The position numbers and the translations under genes are program-made. From positions 241,831-305,830 of the forward strand of contig CABUPO010000003.1 in the NCBI GenBank assembly GCA_902493385.1: a stretch of 64,000 bases of DNA. Reading direction: 5' to 3'. Under the pieces are notes generated by a model that saw only the letters and a program-made list of their open reading frames with translations, was not told where the DNA came from and did not search any database. Of the stretch, positions 7,868 to 16,492 are shown piece after piece. The stretch is from an uncultured Lachnospiraceae bacterium. Lineage in GTDB: Bacteria > Bacillota > Clostridia > Lachnospirales > Lachnospiraceae. Positions within the stretch are counted from its first letter, which is position 1; the number at the start of each line of letters is the position of its first letter.

Positions 7868-9985
7868 ATGCAGCAATCTATACGCAGGCTTGCAATTATA
7901 TTTTTCTGTATATGTACGGCTGTATTTTTTGTATGCTCCTGTTTGTGGTATTACCGTCAGATTAATGACAAAATCTATCGCTCAATGATTGATAATATAC
8001 AGGAACTGGCAAAGCATGACCTGAATGCAATAAAAACCAGCGTGAATAAAAACTGGAACCAGCTGGAGGCAATTCACGACAGAATGCTGTATTATGATTA
8101 TTCCAGTATAGGCGACATGCAGGAAAGACTGCATGTGGAACAGATAACCAACGGTATTGAAAAGCTGTATTATATAACAGAGGACGGAAAACTGTACTCC
8201 GGCGATTACGTCATTGCAGAAGATTCGGATTTGAAATCCGAGTTTGAAAAAGAGGACGGACGGTTCGTTATCCGATATGACGACGTGAACACTAATATTC
8301 CAGAGCTTCAGAGGGAATACCTGCTGTATGGAATACAGATAGAGCCCTGGGAATTAGACGGCGTAGTGTTTACGGGTATTCTCAGTAAGACATTAACTGA
8401 CAGTATGCAGACTGATTTAATTATTCAATCCTATAACGGACAGGGTTCTGCCAGTGTTGTGGATGCAAACGGATATTATATCATCAATTTGGACAAGTCT
8501 CTGAGTTTTCAGGAGCGGCAGAATTTTTATTCTGTTTTTAAGAAAGGGCGATTCCTGACAGGAAGCCAGGATATTGGAGATATTGAACAGAGACTAAAAG
8601 ATGGGGAAAGCTTTACAACCATATATCGCGATGAAAACGGGGACGAAAAAATCATGACCTTCCAAAAGGCCGGAGCGATGGACTGGTACTTTATTATGGA
8701 GGTTTCCCGGGATGTATTTAAAAAGCAGACAAGCAGCATAATATATCTTTCTCTGATAGCCGGTATTCTTGTGGTGATTGCAGTGGTTGTCGCTTTGGGA
8801 ATGTGGTATATAATGATGCGAAAATCTCTTCATGCAAAAACCCAGATTGAAGCAAGAAATGAATTTTTGTCCAACATGAGCCACGAGATTAGAACACCAC
8901 TTAATGGACTCATAGGTCTGAATCATCTCATGCTTCAGCATATAGACGACAGCGAAAGGCTGAGGGGATATATGCAGAAGGCGTCTAATGCGGCTCAGTA
9001 TCTTCTTGCCCTGGTAAACGATATTTTGGATATGTCCAAGCTGCAGGCCGGAAAAGTGGAGCTGCATATAGCTCCGGCTAATATAGAAATGATCCTTGAT
9101 AATGTAATTTCCATGCAGCATGAGAATATAGAAGGCAGAGGGCTGAAGCTTTGTGTGGAATCGGATATAAAGGAACCCTGGATAGAATGCGACGAGGTGA
9201 GAATTAAGCAGGTGCTGATGAATCTGCTTAGCAACGCAGCGAAATTCACTCCCAAAGGCGGAATAATCACAGTAAGAATGCGCCAGGAAACGGAGGAAGC
9301 AATCGACGGACAACAGCTTGTAAAAAATTGCTTTGAGGTTGAGGATACCGGCTGTGGCATGAGCGAAGAATTTCAAAAGCATATTTTTGAAGCATTTACT
9401 CAGGAAAGAGAACACAATGCGGAGAGCCAAAAGGGAACGGGCCTTGGAATGTCTATCAGCTTTCTGATGATGAAGGCGATGGGCGGAAGTCTCTCTGTGC
9501 AAAGCAGGCTTGGAGAAGGAAGTATTTTTTATATGAATTTTCCTGCGGCTGCCACACAGGAACAAAACCTTATGACTGCGGAGCATGAAAAGAATATGGC
9601 TGCCCTTGATTTGGACAATCTGAATATTCTGATTGCAGAAGACAATGAGCTTAACATAGAAATTCTTACAGAGATTTTAGACGAGTTCAATATTACGTCG
9701 GAGGTAGCACGAAACGGCAGGGAAGCCGTTGAAAAGTTTGCCGCTTCAGCTTTCGGAACCTATCCGGTAATTCTGATGGATATACAGATGCCGGAAATGG
9801 ATGGATATGAAGCTGCCAAAGCGATTCGGAACCTGAATCGTGCCGACGCCGGTACGGTAAGAATCCTTGCATGTACGGCAAATACATTTCAGGAGGATAT
9901 TGACAGGGTAATGGAAAGCGGCATGAACGGCTTTATTGCAAAGCCTATTAACATTGAAGAGTTGTTTATTAAATTACAGGAGTAA
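7868..9985 (+). CDS. Membrane hybrid sensor histidine kinase with C-terminal receiver domain
   Basis: This 705-residue protein has a first membrane helix (about residues 7-27), an extracellular sensor region of about 260 residues, a second helix (about 291-313), a HisKA domain with phospho-acceptor His339 in SHEIRTPLNG, a HATPase domain (N box MNLLSNAAKFTP, then EDTGCGM and GTGLGMS) and a receiver domain with phospho-acceptor Asp638 in MDIQMPEMDGYEA. There is no HPt or DNA-binding domain, so output must pass to a protein encoded elsewhere. It begins eight bases after AGGAGG and is 11 bases upstream of a solute-binding lipoprotein, which may supply the ligand to the sensor region (inference). 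Confidence 0.92.
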   Translation: MQQSIRRLAIIFFCICTAVFFVCSCLWYYRQINDKIYRSMIDNIQELAKHDLNAIKTSVNKNWNQLEAIHDRMLYYDYSSIGDMQERLHVEQITNGIEKLYYITEDGKLYSGDYVIAEDSDLKSEFEKEDGRFVIRYDDVNTNIPELQREYLLYGIQIEPWELDGVVFTGILSKTLTDSMQTDLIIQSYNGQGSASVVDANGYYIINLDKSLSFQERQNFYSVFKKGRFLTGSQDIGDIEQRLKDGESFTTIYRDENGDEKIMTFQKAGAMDWYFIMEVSRDVFKKQTSSIIYLSLIAGILVVIAVVVALGMWYIMMRKSLHAKTQIEARNEFLSNMSHEIRTPLNGLIGLNHLMLQHIDDSERLRGYMQKASNAAQYLLALVNDILDMSKLQAGKVELHIAPANIEMILDNVISMQHENIEGRGLKLCVESDIKEPWIECDEVRIKQVLMNLLSNAAKFTPKGGIITVRMRQETEEAIDGQQLVKNCFEVEDTGCGMSEEFQKHIFEAFTQEREHNAESQKGTGLGMSISFLMMKAMGGSLSVQSRLGEGSIFYMNFPAAATQEQNLMTAEHEKNMAALDLDNLNILIAEDNELNIEILTEILDEFNITSEVARNGREAVEKFAASAFGTYPVILMDIQMPEMDGYEAAKAIRNLNRADAGTVRILACTANTFQEDIDRVMESGMNGFIAKPINIEELFIKLQE

Positions 9986-9996
9986 AGGAGAAAAAG

Positions 9997-11295
9997 ATGA
10001 AAAAAAGTTTTTTTGTGGCAACGGCGTTGCTGGGACTGGTATTTTTTCTGCCCGGCTGTGCAAAAAGCGAGGATATCAGCATTACAATCAAGGTTCCCGT
10101 ACTGACTATGAACACTGTGGTGGATTCTGATATAGACAGCGCGGATAAATTCCTGCAAAAGGCCGCCGAAGCATTTGAAGCACAGCACGATAAAGTTACG
10201 GTACATATCAGCACTTTTGAACAGACAAAGGAAGACGAGGCAGTTACAGATTGCTTCGATACAGAGACTGCTGCTGATGTGCTGTATGAAGGCTATTTTA
10301 ATATGGCCACTTATATTTATACAGGCAGGATGGTTCCTCTTGATGATATTATATCCGATGAGATGAAGGACGATATTGACGGCAGCCTGTGGGATATGAG
10401 CCAGGCTAAAGGAAGGACTTATATGATACCGTTTCTGAGCCTGCAGAACACCTATGTATACAATAAGGAGCTGTTTCGGCAGGCAGGGCTGGAAAAATAC
10501 CTGTCAAAGCAGGATGTTATTCAGAACTGGAGCCTTGATGAATGGGAAGAAATTCTTGCCGCTCTGAAAGAAAATCTGCCGGAAAATATCTATGTTATGC
10601 CCATGTATGCAAAAAATAATCAGGGAGATACTCATACGATGACTTTAATCCGCAGTAAGGGAAGCAGCTTCTTTGATGAAAACGGGAAATTCCATCTTAA
10701 CACAGAGGAGGGAATTGCCGGGCTTCAGTGGATTAAAGATAATGCCGATAAGGGATATTATCCGCCATACTGTGAGGATCTTGAGATATCCGATATAACA
10801 GAGCTGTTTTATAACGGTCAGAGTGTTTTCATGATAGGAAACAATGCAAACAATAGTGTAATCCCTTTTGATTATGGCGTGGTAAATTTCCCTGGCGGCG
10901 AAGGCGGATATGCTACCTCTTTTGTAACAGGCTTTTCTGTGTTTGATAATGGAGATGAAAAAAAGCTGGAAACAGCCAAAGAATTTGTGAAATATATCTA
11001 TGAGACAGAAGCATGGACAGATTATTCTGCAGGGGCCATACCGGCAAGCAAAAAAACCGCAGATAAATACAGCAATCAGATTCATATGCTTAAGGAATAC
11101 TATCAGAACAATGCCAACGTTGTAAATTTTACAGCAAATAATCCAAACTGGCGCGGCGTAAGGGAGGCTTTTTATCCCCATATACAAAAGCTCCTGCGAG
11201 GAGACGAATCCGCTTCAGAGGCAGCCGCAGGGATTGATAATGACTGTAATGCAGCCATCGAGGAGGGCTTACGTACCGGGCGCTTTCATGAGTAA
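9997..11295 (+). CDS. Extracellular solute-binding lipoprotein (family 1 type) paired with the sensor kinase
   Basis: This 432-residue protein has a short lipoprotein signal with lipobox LPGC near residue 21, then a two-lobed binding-protein sequence (AAEAFEAQHDKVTVHIS, AADVLYEG, MIPFLSLQNTYVYNKELF) like sugar-binding components of ABC importers. It follows AAAGGAG and lies 11 bases after the kinase gene. No permease or ATPase gene is adjacent, so it may be a sensory binding protein rather than a transport component. The last codons and stop are inside a terminator stem (11276-11309). Confidence 0.85.
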   Translation: MKKSFFVATALLGLVFFLPGCAKSEDISITIKVPVLTMNTVVDSDIDSADKFLQKAAEAFEAQHDKVTVHISTFEQTKEDEAVTDCFDTETAADVLYEGYFNMATYIYTGRMVPLDDIISDEMKDDIDGSLWDMSQAKGRTYMIPFLSLQNTYVYNKELFRQAGLEKYLSKQDVIQNWSLDEWEEILAALKENLPENIYVMPMYAKNNQGDTHTMTLIRSKGSSFFDENGKFHLNTEEGIAGLQWIKDNADKGYYPPYCEDLEISDITELFYNGQSVFMIGNNANNSVIPFDYGVVNFPGGEGGYATSFVTGFSVFDNGDEKKLETAKEFVKYIYETEAWTDYSAGAIPASKKTADKYSNQIHMLKEYYQNNANVVNFTANNPNWRGVREAFYPHIQKLLRGDESASEAAAGIDNDCNAAIEEGLRTGRFHE

Positions 11296-11309
11296 AGGAA
11301 AGCGCCCGG
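11276..11309 (+). terminator. Hairpin spanning the stop codon of the binding-protein gene
   Basis: CCGGGCGCTTTC (11276-11287) pairs perfectly with GAAAGCGCCCGG (11298-11309) around a 10-base loop that contains the stop codon TAA. The following bases (TTGCAGATTAT) give only a weak U stretch. It marks the end of the plus-strand operon before convergent genes. Confidence 0.65.
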
Positions 11310-11370
11310 TTGCAGATTATCATCCACTGCGGTTACGAAGCTTTCACATGAAGCTCCTAATTCTATATGG

Positions 11371-12534
11371 CTATCTCGCACCAATTTGGTACTTTTGGTA
11401 TATTCTTTTTCCTGCAATAATCAGCAATATAATGATTACCAAATAAGTAATCGGTGCAATCTGGTAATTTGTCAGATATTTCCCAAACAAAGAAACCAAT
11501 CTGTCATCCCAAAGCTCCCATGCTGTCAATAAATTTGTCGGTAACAAATCATATATTTGTGAAGCTGTTCTAAACTGATAAGGTATATCAATCATCATTG
11601 TTAATATCATAATTCCAACTGGAATAGCCATAACAGCAACGCTATTCTTTAATACTTCAGACAAAAACATAATTACAATGCTATATAGTACAGATATTAT
11701 TAACAACGCAGCCAGTAGAATCAATACGGATTTGCCAATACTGATATTCCATGATGATAATGGAAAGGCAACCTGCAAAGCTGCATTCAAACCGTCTGAG
11801 CCATAAACACAAATACTGGAAATTACCGCAGTTCCAAAAAAAAGAATTGCTGTAACCACACCAAATGTTATTCCAGCCAATACTTTTGCCCAATATAAAT
11901 GTTTTTTGCCAAATTGGCTGCATAAAATAATAGCGTCTGTTTTTCGCAAACATTCTACTGAAAACACATTGGAAAGACAGATTGCAATCATGAATAATAT
12001 CATGTAATTAACTGTATACATATAAATAAACAAATTACTCCATCCTTCTGTATATTCGTAAGCAAACGGCGTTTCTATCTGTTTGTCCTTTTCTTCCCAA
12101 TAGCTCATTTCTTTTTCTGTAAGCATCTGGTCTGTACGATTCTGCAAAATTGATTTTTCTCGTTCTTTATACAATTTATTGGAATCTATTTCCAATGTCA
12201 GATTACTATCTTCTGTAATTTCCTGCACATAAGAATAAATTGGCGTATATTCCTTTATGCCATTACCAATTTTTCCCTTTGAATAAGAATCCTGCATCTC
12301 GTAAAGCAACGTATCATCAAGCTTTCTACCCGCAAAACTTCTCGCATATTCTCGATTTATTTTCATTGCCTCATATCCACTGACTTCATCCTCTCCATAA
12401 TAATCAGAAGAAATCAAATCACTAAAACTCAAAAAGGTGCATAGTAAAATCATGATTGCACCAACAATCCATACTATTTTTCGACTGGCAATTTTTTTAA
12501 GTTCATAGCCATATAACGTACTTATTCGTTTCAT
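11371..12534 (-). CDS. ABC-2 type exporter permease
   Basis: The start is ATG 12534, six bases after GAGGAGG inside the end of the ATPase gene; an upstream TTG frame at 12549 overlaps that binding site and is rejected. The 387-residue product begins MKRISTLYGYELKKIASRK, has one helix near the N-terminus, a ~130-residue charged extracellular loop, then about five membrane helices, the layout of ABC-2 permeases such as those exporting peptides or lantibiotics. It is coupled to the ATPase directly upstream. The substrate is unknown. Confidence 0.8.
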   Translation of the reverse strand: MKRISTLYGYELKKIASRKIVWIVGAIMILLCTFLSFSDLISSDYYGEDEVSGYEAMKINREYARSFAGRKLDDTLLYEMQDSYSKGKIGNGIKEYTPIYSYVQEITEDSNLTLEIDSNKLYKEREKSILQNRTDQMLTEKEMSYWEEKDKQIETPFAYEYTEGWSNLFIYMYTVNYMILFMIAICLSNVFSVECLRKTDAIILCSQFGKKHLYWAKVLAGITFGVVTAILFFGTAVISSICVYGSDGLNAALQVAFPLSSWNISIGKSVLILLAALLIISVLYSIVIMFLSEVLKNSVAVMAIPVGIMILTMMIDIPYQFRTASQIYDLLPTNLLTAWELWDDRLVSLFGKYLTNYQIAPITYLVIIILLIIAGKRIYQKYQIGAR

Positions 12535-12535
12535 C

Positions 12536-13231
12536 TCAATCCTCCTCAAACTGTTTCAGATAAAATTGTTCTAAATTCCCCAACTTCTCCTGCCATGCTC
12601 CTTGATATATTAACTGCCCGTCTTTCATCATCAATATATTGTCTGCGATGTGTTCAATATCTGAAACAATGTGCGTTGACAGGATAACAATATTGTCCCT
12701 TCCAATTTCTGCTATTATATTACGAAAGCGTACACGCTCTTTCGGGTCAAGTCCTGCGGTTGGTTCGTCCAAAATAAGCAGGCTCGGATTATTCAATAAT
12801 GCCTGTGCTATTCCTAATCTTTGTTTCATACCTCCAGAATAGTTCTTTATTTTTCTATTTGCGTCTGCTTTCAATGATACAACTTCTAAAAGTTCATCTG
12901 CTTTGTGCTTTGCCTGCCTTTTTGTCAGCCCCTTTAATGTCGCCATATATAGCAGGAAATCCATGCCCGTAAAATCCGGATAGTACCCAAAGTCCTGCGG
13001 CAGATATCCTAATTTTGCCCGATATTCTTCTGTTGCGACATCTATTCCATCAAACGTGACCGTTCCGCTATCTGGCCTTAAAACGCCGCAAAGCATTCTC
13101 ATAAGCGTTGTTTTTCCTGCTCCATTCGCTCCCAATAAGCCATGTACTCCTTTTTGCAATTTCAGGGAGATACGGTCTACCGCTATTTTATTATGATACT
13201 GTTTCGTTAATCTGTCTAAGATAAGCTCCAT
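12536..13231 (-). CDS. ABC transporter ATP-binding protein
   Basis: This 231-residue ATPase has Walker A GANGAGKTT, signature YSGGMKQR, Walker B LLILDEPTAGLD and the H-loop STHIVSDIEH. It has the BcrA/ABC-2 drug or peptide exporter style. Its gene overlaps the upstream membrane-protein gene by 16 bases, and its stop lies two bases ahead of the permease ATG, so the genes are translationally coupled. It would power the ABC-2 permease encoded next. Confidence 0.92.
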   Translation of the reverse strand: MELILDRLTKQYHNKIAVDRISLKLQKGVHGLLGANGAGKTTLMRMLCGVLRPDSGTVTFDGIDVATEEYRAKLGYLPQDFGYYPDFTGMDFLLYMATLKGLTKRQAKHKADELLEVVSLKADANRKIKNYSGGMKQRLGIAQALLNNPSLLILDEPTAGLDPKERVRFRNIIAEIGRDNIVILSTHIVSDIEHIADNILMMKDGQLIYQGAWQEKLGNLEQFYLKQFEED

Positions 13232-13932
13232 GCTAATTCCTCCGTCTGTTCAATGCTTTTTTTCATTTCCTTTATTACTAACATAATTAAAATAACATAG
13301 CCAATTATCCAGATTGGCACATATTCCATTTCATATATTACCGAAAAAATACGCCGCATCAAAATATTCATTCCACTTACGCCGACCGCAATACCCATGC
13401 ACACATACATAGATTCCATTCCATGTATTCTCCTTGTTACCCATAGTCCAATAAATACCGTCAGCATATATGGCACTAATATATAGAGGCCCACCTGAAA
13501 AACGGTTCCCATATTATACATTGCACAAAAAGGAATTAAAAACATCAGCAAAAAAAGATGAGATACTCCCAAAATCCCCATTCGGGCAAGTAAGACACTT
13601 TTTAATGAAAAACGGGCCGTCATTTCCAATTCTGCCATCAGATAGATACCAGAACGGGCGTTTTCTGTAAGAACAGACAAAGCGATGAACGGTATTAACG
13701 CCGAAATTATCCATAACACATCCTTTTTCATGACACATCCCCACACAATGGCTATTCCGAAAGTAAAACTAAAAATACCCCATACATATTTGGGAATATA
13801 TCCAACCTGCGATATCATAAAGGATAGATTACTGATTTTAGTCTGTTGTATTTTTTTCAGAAATTCCTCTTTTCGTGTTGGTGCAGGCGCTTCAAAAGCT
13901 TTCCGTAATTCCCTTTTTAGATTTGGTTTCAT
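13216..13932 (-). CDS. Membrane protein encoded between the ECF sigma factor and the ABC exporter (possible anti-sigma or second permease)
   Basis: The 238-residue product starts with about 35 charged cytoplasmic residues (KRELRKAFEAPAPTRKEEFLKKI) followed by about six membrane helices. I do not recognise a named family. Position and overlaps (four bases with the sigma gene, 16 with the ATPase gene) mean it is made with both. The charged N-terminus could bind the sigma factor like an anti-sigma domain, though there is no zinc-finger HXXXCXXC motif; it could also be a second membrane subunit of the exporter. Confidence 0.6.
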   Translation of the reverse strand: MKPNLKRELRKAFEAPAPTRKEEFLKKIQQTKISNLSFMISQVGYIPKYVWGIFSFTFGIAIVWGCVMKKDVLWIISALIPFIALSVLTENARSGIYLMAELEMTARFSLKSVLLARMGILGVSHLFLLMFLIPFCAMYNMGTVFQVGLYILVPYMLTVFIGLWVTRRIHGMESMYVCMGIAVGVSGMNILMRRIFSVIYEMEYVPIWIIGYVILIMLVIKEMKKSIEQTEELAWSLS

Positions 13933-14381
13933 GTAAAATCCTCCTCTCCTAATATGTCTTTAAGTTTTCTCAATATTTTCAGATTTTTTCGATAAAGAGC
14001 AAATCTGGATATTTTCAAAATACTACAAATATCGGATACCGGCACTTCATTTACATATCTTAAAAGCAACAATTCCTGTTCTTCTTTTGCCAGCCGAGAT
14101 ACAGCTTCTTTTACTGCAATACCTGTAAGTATTTCATCTTCTTTATCTTCTATCAAAAGCTCATCTTCCAATAGTTCTTCTTGTTTGGCACGGTATGTAT
14201 CAACACACAGATTATGGGCGATTGTATATAAATATCTTATTTTCTGCCCTTTTTCACAATAATTGCTATTTTCCAGAAAACGAAGGAAGGTTTCTTGCGT
14301 AATGTCTTCTGCCATCTGCTGATGATGCAGCTTAAAATAACAGTAGCGGTATATTTTTTCATATTGCTCATCAAAATCCAT
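13929..14381 (-). CDS. ECF-type RNA polymerase sigma factor
   Basis: This 150-residue protein has only sigma regions 2 and 4. Region 2 contains EQYEKIYRYCYFKLHH...AEDITQETFLRF; region 4 (about residues 95-140) has LRYVNEVPVSDICSILKISRFALYRKNLKILRK, a helix-turn-helix cited in part. It would direct RNA polymerase to a small regulon, probably including its own operon, in response to envelope stress or a peptide exported by the linked ABC system (inference). Its gene overlaps the membrane protein gene by ATGA. Confidence 0.85.
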   Translation of the reverse strand: MDFDEQYEKIYRYCYFKLHHQQMAEDITQETFLRFLENSNYCEKGQKIRYLYTIAHNLCVDTYRAKQEELLEDELLIEDKEDEILTGIAVKEAVSRLAKEEQELLLLRYVNEVPVSDICSILKISRFALYRKNLKILRKLKDILGEEDFT

Positions 14382-14411
14382 ATGTATATCTGAAACCTCC
14401 TTTCACTTTGA

Positions 14412-14444
14412 TTAACGGCTTAACCGGTTATAATGTGCGGTTAA
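14412..14444 (-). promoter_or_regulatory. Palindromic cluster ahead of the ECF sigma operon
   Basis: The 33-base segment holds the perfect palindrome AACCGGTT (14422-14429) flanked by near-repeats of its half-site, TTAACGGC (14412-14419) and GCGGTTAA (14437-14444). It lies 30-60 bases upstream of the sigma start and is a candidate operator. No clean sigma-A promoter was seen around it. Confidence 0.35.
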
Positions 14445-14515
14445 TTTCCAAATTATCTGTTTTACCACATTCTACAGACAATATCCATTATAACTTTTAT
14501 ACACTCTGAATAATA

Positions 14516-14559
14516 AAAACCCCTGCAAATGGCACATTCACACCACTTACAAGGGTTTT
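14516..14559 (-). terminator. Rho-independent terminator of rpsB-tsf
   Basis: On the minus strand AAAACCCTTGTAAGTGG pairs with CCATTTGCAGGGGTTTT (three G-U pairs), followed by TTTTTATTATT. It lies about 35 bases after the tsf stop. Confidence 0.8.
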
Positions 14560-14595
14560 CATTGCTGTCTCTATTTACCTGATTTTGACAAATTT

Positions 14596-15531
14596 CTACG
14601 CATTCATCTGAGCTGCAACCTCTGCTGCGAAGTCCTCATTCTTTTTCTCAAGTCCTTCGCCGGTCTCATAACGAACAAAATTAACAACCTTTAAGCTGCA
14701 TCCCTCAGCCTTTGCAACAGATGCAACATACTTGCCAACGTTCTCCTTGTTCTCAGCCTTAACGTATTCCTGTTCAAGAAGACATACTTCCTTTAATTCC
14801 TTATTAAGTCTTCCGGTAACCATCTTCTCAAGAATATTCTCAGGCTTATTAGCGTTCTTAGGGTCATTCTTAGCCTGTGCAATAAGAATCTCAAGCTCAT
14901 GCTTCTTGTATTCTTCTGAAACATCATCAGTTGAAACATACTTTGGAGACATAGCAGCAATCTGCATAGCTACGTTCTTAAGGCACTCTTTAACGCCTTC
15001 GCTGTCGCTGTCTGACTCTGCCTCAACCAAAACTCCTATCTTACCGCCAGCATGTATATAAGATACAATAATACCGCCATCCTGATTCAGCTTGACAAAT
15101 CTGCGGATATTCATATTCTCACCGATTTTGGCAATCATTCCTGCAAGCTTCTCGCTTACCGTAATGCTGGTATCAGCTTTCCAAGGCTCAGCCATAAACG
15201 CATCAATATCTGCTGCTTCAGACTGTAATGCCTGTGCTGCGACCTCATCAACAAAATCACGGAATAAATCATTCTTTGCAACAAAGTCTGTCTCACTGTT
15301 AACCTCTACCATAGAAGCAGTCTTGCCGTCATCGCTTACATTAACAGATACAATACCTTCTGCTGCAATTCTTCCTGCTTTCTTAGCTGCTTTTGCAAGT
15401 CCATTCTCACGAAGGAACTCCATTGCCTTTTCAATATCACCGTCTGTATTAGTAAGCGCCTTCTTACAATCCATCATTCCGGCGCCTGATAATTCTCTTA
15501 ATTCTTTTACCATAGCTGCTGTAATAGCCAT
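14596..15531 (-). CDS. tsf: Translation elongation factor Ts
   Basis: The start is ATG 15531 (MAITAAMVKELRELSG), eight bases after AAGGAG; a GTG three codons earlier is too close to that site. The 311-residue protein has the UBA-like N-terminal domain with SGAGMMDCKKAL and the TDFVAKND motif, both diagnostic. It exchanges GDP for GTP on EF-Tu in the cytoplasm. It follows rpsB by about 30 bases, the universal rpsB-tsf order, and ends before a strong terminator. It is slightly longer than the 290-300 residues common in Firmicutes. Confidence 0.98.
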   Translation of the reverse strand: MAITAAMVKELRELSGAGMMDCKKALTNTDGDIEKAMEFLRENGLAKAAKKAGRIAAEGIVSVNVSDDGKTASMVEVNSETDFVAKNDLFRDFVDEVAAQALQSEAADIDAFMAEPWKADTSITVSEKLAGMIAKIGENMNIRRFVKLNQDGGIIVSYIHAGGKIGVLVEAESDSDSEGVKECLKNVAMQIAAMSPKYVSTDDVSEEYKKHELEILIAQAKNDPKNANKPENILEKMVTGRLNKELKEVCLLEQEYVKAENKENVGKYVASVAKAEGCSLKVVNFVRYETGEGLEKKNEDFAAEVAAQMNA

Positions 15532-15561
15532 CTCATTCACTCCTTAATATTCTAGTATATA

Positions 15562-16317
15562 TTATTCTGCTTCTTCTGAAGCCTCTTCTGCTTCCGGCTC
15601 TTCTTCTGACGTCTCTGCTTCTTCTGCCATTGAAACACCTTCATTAGCCTCGATAACAGCATCAGCCATCTTAGATACAATAAGCTTTACGGCACGAATT
15701 GCATCATCATTACCAGGAATAACATAATCAAGCTCTTCAGGATCGCAGTTAGTATCAGCTATACCTATAAGCGGAATTCCAAGGATATGAGCTTCCTGAA
15801 CACAGATTCTCTCCTTCTTAGGGTCTACGATAAATATAGCATCCGGAATATCCTTCATTTCTTTGATACCGCCGAGATTCTTCTCAAGCTTATCCCACTC
15901 TTTTTTAATCTCGATAACTTCCTTCTTAGGAAGAACATCAAATGTTCCATCCTCTGACATCTTCTCGATATCTTTAAGTCTCTTAATTCTTGTCTGAATT
16001 GTCTTAAAGTTGGTAAGCATACCGCCTAACCATCGCTCATTGACATAGTACATTCCGCAGCGTTCTGCTTCTGTCTTAATAGAATCCTGCGCCTGCTTCT
16101 TAGTACCCACGAAAAGAATCTTGCCGCCTTCTGCAACGATGTTCTTAACAGCATTATAAGCTTCATCAACCTTGCCTACTGACTTCTGAAGGTCGATAAT
16201 ATATATACCGTTTCTTTCAGTATATATATACTCTGCCATCTTAGGGTTCCATCTTCTTGTCTGATGTCCAAAATGAACACCTGCTTCGAGTAACTGTTTC
16301 ATTGAAATAACGCTCAT
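15562..16317 (-). CDS. rpsB: 30S ribosomal protein S2
   Basis: The 251-residue protein contains LLEAGVHFGHQTRRWNPKM at the N-terminus, KILFVGTKKQAQ, NERWLGGMLTNF and IPLIGIADTNCDPE, all hallmark S2 segments. The last 25 residues are an acidic tail rich in Glu and Ala, as in several Clostridia. It is a structural component of the small ribosomal subunit. It is first gene of rpsB-tsf with its own promoter in the preceding 175-base gap. Confidence 0.98.
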   Translation of the reverse strand: MSVISMKQLLEAGVHFGHQTRRWNPKMAEYIYTERNGIYIIDLQKSVGKVDEAYNAVKNIVAEGGKILFVGTKKQAQDSIKTEAERCGMYYVNERWLGGMLTNFKTIQTRIKRLKDIEKMSEDGTFDVLPKKEVIEIKKEWDKLEKNLGGIKEMKDIPDAIFIVDPKKERICVQEAHILGIPLIGIADTNCDPEELDYVIPGNDDAIRAVKLIVSKMADAVIEANEGVSMAEEAETSEEEPEAEEASEEAE

Positions 16318-16413
16318 TTTCTTTACCTCCGTATGGTTATTATTCTTCCATATACATCAACCCATATAATATCCCTGATAATCCTTCGCGTAAAAAGGCT
16401 GACTGGGACACCG

Positions 16414-16483
16414 ATTATACAGTCCGTATATGTGATTTCTACAAATACCAAAATATATTAGCACAACAGAACCAAAATAGCAA
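16414..16483 (-). promoter_or_regulatory. rpsB-tsf promoter region
   Basis: On the minus strand TTGCTA (16483-16478) and TAATAT (16460-16455) are 17 bases apart, a strong sigma-A match just beyond the codY stop. A second possible -10, TATAAT (16419-16414), sits further down without a well-spaced -35. The predicted leader is about 130 bases; no known S2 leader fold was recognised. Confidence 0.7.
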
Positions 16484-16492
16484 GTAAAAATC

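Noticed and set aside
8594..9586. A 330-codon minus-strand frame opposite the sensor kinase
   Set aside because: It lies wholly antisense to a gene with complete kinase motifs, has no family pattern and no ribosome binding site; it is a codon-usage shadow.
16318..16454. Known S2 autoregulatory leader upstream of rpsB
   Set aside because: Only short stems (5 bp) were seen and no recognised leader fold; only the promoter is reported.
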